Below are positions 20,682 to 27,393 of a stretch of 27,393 nucleotides of DNA, in pieces; the stretch's first letter is position 1, and each line of letters opens with the position of its first letter. Made by a program: the position numbers and the translations under genes. The notes under the pieces were generated by a model that worked only from the letters and a program-made list of their open reading frames with translations, did not search any database and was not told the DNA's origin. This DNA is from Phoronis australis (lineage: Eukaryota > Phoronida > Phoronidae): contig NMRA01000268.1 of assembly GCA_002633005.1 (NCBI GenBank), positions 515,087-542,479 of the forward strand, written 5' to 3'.

Positions 20682-21953
20682 CGCATCTCATTTTGCTCGT
20701 CTCTGGTGTTTTTCTTCATTTGGAAAAGGAGAGCAACCGTAAAAATCACACGAATGAACATAGTGGGACGTCTATAATGTTTAACATGGCGCTTCTGAGT
20801 GCGAACTTCTAAGGCTTTTGGGGCACAACAAGACACCTTACATAAGCTACGCATATACAACGTATTCAAAGGTAGGGCTGAGGGCCGGTATGGCGTGCTA
20901 AAAGCTTGAAGATCGACTCGGATAAGGAGGCACTGAACATTTCTCACAGGGATTTGCCTATCAGAACACACGTCAATGGACTCTTCATCCTTTCTTCACT
21001 CTGTCAAAAACTGCATGCAAATAAAGAACAGTTTTGAGTCATTTCACATCAAAGGCCCTACAGATGAGCACAGAAACTTTGTAATCTCTTGTATTTTTTA
21101 CCCTTTCCCTCCCAGTGGAAACCAAGCTGAACTAAGAAAAATAACGGCAAAAATGCAAATTGCGGCACTTTTCACCCCCAAATCACCACTTCCCTCACTG
21201 CCGATGCTCGACTAAAGCCAACACTGGATTACGAAAGCAAATTTCCTATCAATTCCAAAAATGTGGTCCAAAAGTACTGTCAATCAACTAGTTTTTTTTT
21301 GCAAATCTGGCTTGTTTGAGGGCTACCTGAAATTGCGGCCAATTTCTCAGTTGCTACACAGCAATGCACAATTGCAACAGGGGGCCACCATCTTGAAGAA
21401 GAGTGCAGCTGCAGCCGAGAAAGTGGCCTTTTTTCATTCTCGGCATGTTCACAAATACAAACAAACCACATTCACTGAGCCTACATGCAATGCCTACCTA
21501 CAAAATGCACCCAAACTTGGCTTGTCCCAAAATTTTAATATTTTGGTGTCACCTAAGCTCCGGTGGCTCGTTTTACCACCCACTCACGAGGCGGCGCTTC
21601 TCTGCTAGCCTATAGCGACATCTATCCACAATGCTCTTTACTCCATGCAGCCACAGCCACAGGTGTGAGTGAAGTTTGCGAAGCCGGGGTCGAGAAACCC
21701 GGTTTGACGTGGGCTACACCGTACACGAGAGTTCGTTCCAACGGTGAGTTGGTGTACTGGCTTACGCGTTTCTGGTTGGGCTAGTATTTAAGGGCTACTG
21801 AAGCGGGGCTAACACTAGTTCTTTAATCTTGCACACCAACTCCGACATTTTCTTCCGTGCTATCATAGAGGAGCCGCCACTTTCCTAAATTATCTGGTGC
21901 AGTTTACCGGCATCTAATTTATTGTCCAGTGCAACAACAACAACAAAAAATTC
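20121..21953. other. gene-free stretch with A tract
   Basis: No recognisable gene. The open frames at 20976-21215, 21261-21608 and 21563-21784 (plus) have no family features. A TATTTAA box at 21785-21791 follows a GC-richer patch (about 21540-21780), which might be a cryptic promoter or part of an old LTR, but no partner repeat or LTR ends were found. A CAA-rich microsatellite lies near 21930-21948. Confidence 0.45.
20650..20679. repeat. Poly(A) tract, 30 bases
   Basis: An uninterrupted run of 30 A. It could be the tail of a retro-inserted sequence, but I saw no AATAAA just before it and no target duplication, so a simple A-run is equally likely. It inflates a lysine run in the overlapping frame. 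Confidence 0.9.
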
Positions 21954-22001
21954 AGCGTTGAAACCATAGACATCTTAATTGATGTCTATGGTTGAAACGC
22001 T
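21954..22001. repeat. Palindrome with 21-bp arms
   Basis: The left arm (21954-21974) and right arm (21981-22001) pair at 19 of 21 positions around a TTAATT centre. The inner 13 bp (AACCATAGACATC/GATGTCTATGGTT) are perfect and the outer AGCGTT/AACGCT also match. It lies 43 bp before the target duplication of the nested transposon but outside that element. Confidence 0.9.
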
Positions 22002-22044
22002 ATTTAATGCCTTCCAACAGTAGAACGGTTGGTGTCGCGAGTAC

Positions 22045-22051
22045 TTTTGAC
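22045..22051. repeat. Target site duplication, outer element, left copy
   Basis: TTTTGAC directly precedes the outer element terminus CACAGGCAC. The same 7-mer follows the other terminus at 25389-25395. Confidence 0.75.
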
Positions 22052-22251
22052 CACAGGCACTTTTAAGTAGCCCTCGACCATATACTATAATAAGAGAAAG
22101 GTACACAACTGACATTCAATATGGCCGTCTACCGGGCACTTCCGGAATAGCCCAAACATGTCAAATCTGAAAGTAATTTGACTCAAACATTTTATCTGCT
22201 ACAGCAACGCGTTCATTGCTTCCATTTGTTGACATCGAAACCAATAAAAAC

Positions 22252-22258
22252 AATACAT
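22252..22258. repeat. Target site duplication, inner element, left copy
   Basis: AATACAT precedes the inner terminus and recurs at 24668-24674. The uninterrupted site (AACAATACATACCTC when read on the minus strand) is preserved in the right inverted repeat of the outer element around 25180-25192. Confidence 0.9.
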
Positions 22259-24667
22259 TAGCGAGGACAGCATTTTTCAAAAGTTTTTGAAAATGTGCAT
22301 GTAATATACATCACGAGAAAGCTCTCTACGAGACTAAAAGAACGGTGCAAAAAATTTTTAAATCGGACTTACGGTTCCGGAGAAAATGGTGTTTTTGTGT
22401 CAATTTTTTGGTAAAAATTCTGTCAAATCAAATTTATGAGTTTGAAATATTATGGTTACAAATCTACGTAACCTAGACAGACATGTTATACATCATTTCA
22501 AAGAAAATTTTATGATGAATAATTTGCAAAAAAGAACATTCCGATTGGACATTCCTGTGCGAAGATATTGACCTTAGAGTCAACAAAGCCGACGAAGAAA
22601 AGTCAGTACGTACAATTTTGTCGTTTCAAATTGGCATAGAATAACAATTACTCAAGAAAAAAAAATAAGCTAGTATCATTTAAAGATTTTTCATCAGGGA
22701 AGTTGAAATCTGATAATTGGTTGGGCAAATTATTGATATTATTTTGTGACTTTTTTGTTGACATGCAGTTTGTGACTGACTTAACTTTGTCAAAATGCAT
22801 TACTTTAAAAAAAATTAAAGATAAACAACATCATTTCAAATATGTATTGATGAAAAGTATGATAAACAAAAATTTTAATACAAGCTTCATACAGTAGATA
22901 GAAATTAAACATACTTTCCACAACAATGTAACAAAATGTAGACCTCGTCTTGAGCCATGCAGGAAAGTTCATGCTGTGCAAACGACAACTGCAATATTTA
23001 TTTCCAAAGTTGTCTTGATATGAACCCATAAAGGTATGTATGATGGACAGATAAATAAAGTTCTCAAGGCATCCTCAAGGAAGGAAGGTCAAACCTTTTC
23101 ACTGATTATTGACAGTGTGGCCTCTTCAAGGGGCCAAACCCTTTCACTGACTATCGAAAGTCAGTGGAGTGCCTTACAGACTTATGGCATCCTCAAGGAA
23201 GGGGGGCCAAACACTTTCACTAAGTCAGTGGAGTACTTCACAGAGTTGTATCATCCTCAAGGAAGGGGGCTGTTAAGTCAGTGGAATATACACAATATGG
23301 AGCACCGCTCCAGCACTTCGAGGTCCTCTTGACCACCAAAATCGTCCATCACCCGAAAGGTGCGCACAGCCTCATCTTCATCGTAGTGGGTATTGAGCCA
23401 AACTCACTTGTTGACTGCAAGTAGAATCGGTAGAAGCAGGAAAGAAGAAGGATCTGGACCAAGAGCTAAAGGCAGAGTGATGAGACAGAAATGCGAGACA
23501 GGATGATATGTATTATAGTAAACTGACAAATAGGAATGAAAATTATAAGAAAAAATGATGAAGAAAATAACAACTGGTTTGGTCCACAGCAATTTCCAAC
23601 AAAGCCTTACCTGAAAGATATAAGCCAGGCTGAGATATATAACAATCTAGACGAACCTCTGAATTGTTTTGTTAAAATTAAATTCATGGTAGAAAAAATA
23701 TTGATAGCATGTATAGTTTTTCATGGTAGTCAACATAAAGTTTTGGTTGAAAACACAGCACTGGAGTAGAAATACACAGTTGTAATATTTGTTTACTCTA
23801 AAATTAAAATGTTTTCATTTTCTATCTTGACATATGCTGGCTAAACTGTCTTGGCCAGTATGGGTGGTCCTGTCTGGCAACAAGTCAGGTCTTAGTGGCC
23901 TGACCTACAAAAATGTGAGGCAAAAATAGGAAAAAAGAACCTTAAATGAGAGAATCATTGTTCTCACAACGACAAATTACTTTTTGGGTCTCTTTTACAT
24001 TAACTTTTCAACAGGAAAAGTTGAAATGCTTTAGTTTGGGAACCAAAAATTCACCGCGGTTCGAAGGAGCACCCCTAGCGGCAGTACCCGGAACTACGAA
24101 GTGAGTCAGAAATACGCCCGATTGTCAGAAATCGACGAAGGGCCCGTTTGCAACAAGTGTTTGAAATAGTTCATTAATGAACCCTTTAGTGCGCAATAGG
24201 ATTCATTATGTGCGCAAATTAGGAAATGTACCAATTAATTCAGGTCAAAGTTGAAGGTCGCGGGAACTGGCAACTTTTTCAACTTTTAAGTCAACGAAAG
24301 TGAAAAATACTTACGTAATAACGTGCGCAAGGGTTTCTTCTACAAGTTCACGAAGTTTCACGCCAAAATTCGAGAGTTTAGTCTTTTCCTGAGTTGAAAA
24401 ACAAATACCAGTTGTTTTTACCGGCGGCCATTTTGCTTTGAAATGTCGGTCACGTCGCTGCAAAAAACTTGTGCAAAGTATTATTAAACAGATTTTGCGA
24501 CGAAAAAAAACTAACATTTCAGTAAAATAACGTCTTATTTCATACTTTGAAGTAATTTTTTTTCACATTTATCGCATTTTTGAGTGATTTTTTGCCGATT
24601 TTAATGTGCAAATTTTACACGGTGACAGATACGCGAAGCGATTTGGTGACGTATGTTGTCCTCGCTA
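22259..24667. mobile_element. Inner non-autonomous DNA transposon, 2409 bp
   Basis: The terminal inverted repeats are TAGCGAGGACA (22259-22269) and TGTCCTCGCTA (24657-24667), extending to about 15 bp with one mismatch. It is flanked by the 7-bp duplication AATACAT and sits inside the left inverted repeat of the outer element. The termini fit the hAT-type YARNG start, though hAT elements normally make 8-bp duplications. The interior is AT-rich and shows only short frames with no transposase features, so it depends on another element. A diverged ~60-bp tandem repeat lies at 23068-23286. Confidence 0.88.
23068..23286. repeat. Diverged ~60-bp tandem repeat inside the inner element
   Basis: Four units begin with GGCATCCTCAAGG-like sequence at about 23068, 23119, 23186 and 23251. 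The first three share a CAAACNCTTTCACT block, and units 2-4 contain AGTCAGTGGA. Unit lengths are about 51, 67 and 65 bp, with the last unit truncated. The overlapping frame 23036-23332 is a by-product. Confidence 0.75.
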
Positions 24668-24674
24668 AATACAT
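24668..24674. repeat. Target site duplication, inner element, right copy
   Basis: AATACAT, identical to 22252-22258, immediately after the TGTCCTCGCTA terminus. The outer element's sequence resumes with ACCTCAAG. Confidence 0.9.
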
Positions 24675-25388
24675 ACCTCAAGATTTTCCTACTTCAGTCA
24701 GTCGCCAACATTCACGGCAAAGCGAAGAGCACAAATAACTTCAAGTGCTTGGTCTAATGCGCATGCTCATAAGACCCCTCGCGACATCTTCAGAACGCTT
24801 ACATCAACTAAAAACAGCAACATTACGAACAGAGTAAGCGAAGAGGCTCTTGACGTTAATTTGCGAATATGTCGTCCAACCTCACATGAGGATGTCAAAA
24901 AAACATGGTTGCCTCTGGCCCTGTAAGTCAACTCTTACAGGTTCTGACGAACGGAAGATAAATTGGAAGGTCCCTTGAACATTTGACCTATTTTTGCTGT
25001 ACCCAATCAGCGTTCTCCTAGAGTAACATATAAATAATGTTGCTGCTTTTAGTTGATGTAAGCGTTCTGAAGATGTCGCGAGGGGTCTTATGAGCATGCG
25101 CATTAGACCAAGCACTTGAAGTTATTTGTGCTCTTCGCTTTGCCGTGAATGTTGGCGATTGAAGTAGGAAAATCTTGAGGTATGTATTGTTTTTATTGGT
25201 TTCGATGTCAACAAATGGAAGCAATGTACGTATTGCTGTTGCAGATAAAATGTTTGAGTCAAATTACTTTCAGATTTGACATGTTTGGGCTATTTCGGAA
25301 ATGCCCGGCAGACTGCCATATTGAATGTCAGTTGTGTACCTTTCTCTTTATTTAGTGTATAGTTGAGGGCTAATCAAAGGTGCCTGTG

Positions 25389-25395
25389 TTTTGAC
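25389..25395. repeat. Target site duplication, outer element, right copy
   Basis: TTTTGAC directly follows the GTGCCTGTG terminus and is identical to 22045-22051. Confidence 0.75.
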
Positions 25396-25829
25396 AATGC
25401 TACTGCATGGTCATGTAATTGCAAAATTCAAACTTTGGTTGGGATTGATTTTGTCGTCTGCTTGCACAATCAATTAACAGCATAGTTACTGGACAGTTTG
25501 GGATTCATGGTTCGCATTGGCCTACGGAGAAAACTACGAAAGCGTATTTGTACACAAATTCTAAGGAGTACCTGTGAATGCAAAAGATACTTATATAACA
25601 TTTTTGTTTCAGAAAATTATTAATTTTGTTTGTATTAAAAAATGCGCGTCTTCAACGATTTCACTAACCTTGCCCTTGGTACAAAGCTGTACATACTAAA
25701 TACATTTTGACGACAGTCTTCATACAGCTAGCTGGCTGGCTACGATTTCACTGGTCTAACCTCCATATGTTTATAATTCAACATTCTCAAGTGATCAGTT
25801 CTTTTGGGAAGTGTTAAGTGGCCCTTAAA
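25396..25829. other. gene-free stretch
   Basis: No coding region, RNA gene or repeat recognised between the transposon and the candidate exons that follow. Confidence 0.5.
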
Positions 25830-25880
25830 ATGGCCGTTGGTTGCATGACAGCGTTTTCCTGTTCAGTGACTTTACCAGAG
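25830..25880 (+). CDS. Candidate first exon of a small unknown gene
   Basis: ATG in strong context (AAAATGG) opens 17 codons (MAVGCMTAFSCSVTLPE) ending in phase 0 at CAGAG|GTAGGG. It joins in frame to the next candidate exon only if the second of two nearby acceptors (before 26198) is used. The frame also stays open to 26048 without splicing, so this exon boundary is weakly supported. Confidence 0.2.
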
Positions 25881-26197
25881 GTAGGGGGTTCTAAGCCTGT
25901 GATAACATCTAGCTTCTTTGTTAACTGCCATGCACACTCTTTTGTCTGCTACAACAACAAGAAGGCCAATTATCTACTAGGCTTACTGTACAGACCACAT
26001 GTGAACACAGTCAAACTCAGAGTGAATTGGTGCATTCGGAAAGAATAGATTGTCGTAACTTCGGTTGCAGTTGGGCGATTTTGGCGATTCAAAAACTAAA
26101 CATGATCACCATTTGACGAAGATTTCAGGAATGCTATTGGTTGATGTTCAAATATGTTATAACTTAACTTTTGTTTTTAACAGCACAACCCAGTCAG

Positions 26198-26311
26198 GGT
26201 AGATATGATCTCATTGGAGATTTGAGCAATTATCGAACAAAAGAGAGCTGGCCCTCCAACCATAAATGCCAGAATGGAGTTAATCAGTTGTGTAAGATAT
26301 TGGCTACAGAG
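26198..26311 (+). CDS. Candidate internal exon of unknown gene
   Basis: A good pyrimidine-rich acceptor (TTTTGTTTTTAACAG, AG at 26182-26183) and a good donor (ACAGAG|GTAAGC at 26312) bracket an open frame. Starting at 26184 the exon has phase 1 and adds QPSQ. Starting after the downstream CAG at 26197 it is 114 bp with phase 0 at both ends. The peptide is polar, begins GRYDLIGDLSNYRTKESWPS and ends CKILATE, with two cysteines 14 residues apart. I do not recognise the family. Three features (acceptor, open frame, donor) agree, which makes this the best of the candidate exons. Confidence 0.35.
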
Positions 26312-26512
26312 GTAAGCTTCCCAACTTGTTGTTGGGCTATAGAATCGAACAAGTTGGGAGCAACGGGAAAACGCTGTAATGGTACTGTGTATGAGCCTTA
26401 GGTATGACATGAAATGGTTTTTAAAAGAACCGTTAAATAATTCAATATATATCGCACAGTATACCGTGCTCACTCAAGTACTGAAGGTCCTCTTCATTCA
26501 AGTTTTCACCAG

Positions 26513-26566
26513 GGAATATTGGATAAAAACAGAGATGACAATATCGACGACAGTTGTAACACCTAA
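26513..26566 (+). CDS. Candidate terminal exon of unknown gene
   Basis: After a TTTTCACCAG acceptor (AG at 26511-26512), 17 codons in phase 0 (GILDKNRDDNIDDSCNT) lead to TAA at 26564-26566. The phase matches the donor at 26312. The acidic D-x-N/D-x-D pattern looks like a calcium-binding loop fragment, but it is too short to assign. With the two exons before it this gives a 72-residue product; the true gene may extend upstream. Confidence 0.25.
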   Translation, partial: GILDKNRDDNIDDSCNT

Positions 26567-26605
26567 TTAAATGTTACCGTTCACCAACATTATCATGAAC
26601 CCTAC

Positions 26606-26815
26606 CTCGTTCAGGTCTTTTCCTGGATCCACAAGTAATCCTGAACCATAGGAAAAAAGACCTACAACACAACGAATTAAATTTCGAAAATCATCGCCTT
26701 CGTACGATTCCGTGTTGCTGTCGCCAGACTGACTTTCTTCCTCAACATCCATGTAGAAAATGGACGTTGCAAGTGATGGAAACATGTGTTCGCTTTCGTC
26801 CTTTGTTTCAAACAT
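26606..26815 (-). CDS. Candidate exon on the minus strand, acidic protein
   Basis: Read on the minus strand, an acceptor-like GTTAG with upstream CCCTTTCTC precedes an ATG at 26815. The frame runs 70 codons to AACGAG|GTAGGG. It could equally be a start exon, since TAG is also an in-frame stop directly before the ATG. The exon is 210 bp, phase 0 at both ends. The peptide is acidic in the middle (DVEEESQSGDSNTESYEGDD), then has VVGLFSYGSGLLVDPGKDL. The GLFSYGSG string occurs in HMG-CoA synthases, but flanking residues do not match, so I assign no function. Confidence 0.25.
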
Positions 26816-27393
26816 CTAACCCATTTTTTGAGAAAGGGGTGTACTGCTTTTGTCTCATGTTGATAGAGCATAAATTTTGGTTTTTACAATTTATACATTA
26901 ATCGTGTTGAATGCATTTATATTTAGTGCAGTGTTCTCCACGGCCTGTTTTAACTCAACGCTGTAACGAGTTTGGATTTTGCTGCAACGAGTTTAGAAAG
27001 TGCTGCGTCAGGTTTGAACTTTTGTCCTGGCTTGGTATTTCAGCCCTCAACCCTAAAGCAGTGCCTGATTAACCAACATCAAGCCCAATACAGAACTTTA
27101 GAGGCAGTCAACACTATATGTATAACTTCGTAAGACACTACAAAATTATAATTAACAAAATCTGCAAAAAACTTTAAATAACAAACATTTCATGGAGTTA
27201 GTCGGTGGGCCAGATTTTGTAGGGCCTCTAGAAAATGGTTTTTGTGAGTACTTTAGGGGGGCAATTTTATTTTGGTGTTTTTTAATTCATTTATTAGAGT
27301 GTTTTCAAAATCTAAAAAGTTCCCACACATAAAGTTGCACATTTTTGAGAAATTTGAGTTTGAAGTTACATAATAATCACCAAAGAGCTTAGT
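26816..27393. other. gene-free stretch to window end
   Basis: AT-rich sequence with no recognisable gene or repeat. It may be intron of the minus-strand candidate, but nothing decides this. Confidence 0.4.

Larger units (their letters stand above)
22052..25388. mobile_element. Outer non-autonomous DNA transposon with ~355-bp inverted repeats (interrupted)
   Basis: The termini are CACAGGCAC (22052-22060) and GTGCCTGTG (25380-25388). The left inverted repeat is in two pieces, 22052-22258 and 24675-24825, split by the inner element. The right repeat is intact at about 25035-25388. The arms agree closely by eye, with scattered substitutions and a 4-base indel. Between them lies a 209-bp unique spacer (24826-25034). 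Without the insertion the element would be about 921 bp. It has no coding capacity, so it needs a transposase from elsewhere. A CA-starting terminus with a 7-bp duplication is compatible with P-like or related cut-and-paste elements, but I do not assign a superfamily. Confidence 0.85.

Noticed and set aside
20603-20812. Plus-strand frame with a poly-lysine run
   Set aside because: The lysines come from a 30-base A tract.
21261-21608. 115-codon plus-strand frame
   Set aside because: Low-complexity composition, no recognisable domain, and overlapping frames on both strands of similar length.
21660-21910. Possible solo LTR with TATTTAA box
   Set aside because: No TG...CA ends, flanking duplication, primer-binding site or second copy in the window could be shown.
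23036-23332. 98-codon frame in the inner transposon
   Set aside because: It is the translation of a diverged tandem repeat; no transposase motif.
26184-26311. Joining 25830-25880 to the first acceptor (exon start 26184)
   Set aside because: The phase does not match: this join reads into a TGA after 13 codons. Only the downstream acceptor at 26197 keeps the frame.

Overview
The window looks like nuclear DNA from an aquatic invertebrate animal. It is AT-rich and dense with decayed mobile elements and foldback repeats. Its one clearly recognisable host gene is split by a long intron with consensus splice sites, and it encodes an LDLa-LRR-rhodopsin receptor of the GRL101/relaxin-receptor-like type known from molluscs, cnidarians, lancelets and other invertebrates. 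I cannot fix the phylum from sequence alone.

Layout. 1-2.7 kb is a graveyard of unrelated elements: a LINE-type reverse transcriptase fragment with a stop and an altered catalytic box, an SGNH-hydrolase-like retroelement fragment, a minus-strand tRNA-derived SINE head, a 170-bp foldback, a 126-bp-spaced direct repeat, and the C-terminal end of a hAT transposase. 2.7-5.8 kb has no recognisable gene, only a second foldback and a 43-bp duplication. 5.83-16.68 kb holds a two-exon gene (5833-9254 joined to 14424-16683) for a predicted 1893-residue receptor. It has a signal peptide, about five or six CUB or CUB-like modules, two C-type lectin domains, a run of LDLa repeats, an LRR block with N-terminal cap, a relaxin-receptor-type hinge and a class A seven-helix core. 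The 5.2-kb phase-2 intron cuts one LDLa repeat. It contains an old ~410-bp tandem duplication and no coding sequence that I recognise.

16.7-22 kb is non-coding as far as I can see. It has a striking 92-bp tandem array with a hairpin in each unit, several small palindromes, a possible short first coding exon at 20070, a 30-base A tract and a 21-bp-arm palindrome. 22.05-25.39 kb is a well-resolved nested transposon. A ~920-bp non-coding element with ~355-bp terminal inverted repeats is flanked by a 7-bp duplication. Its left inverted repeat is split by a 2.4-kb non-coding element with its own TIRs and a different 7-bp duplication. The intact right repeat shows the empty site. 25.8-26.8 kb has three phase-compatible candidate exons on the plus strand and one on the minus strand, all low confidence.

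The receptor is the only gene for which function can be argued. Its ectodomain, about 1590 residues of adhesion and recognition modules on a G-protein-coupled core, suggests a receptor for large glycoprotein or microbial ligands, or one controlled by proteins that bind CUB or LDLa modules. That functional reading is inference. The nested transposon is the best-supported structural discovery here.
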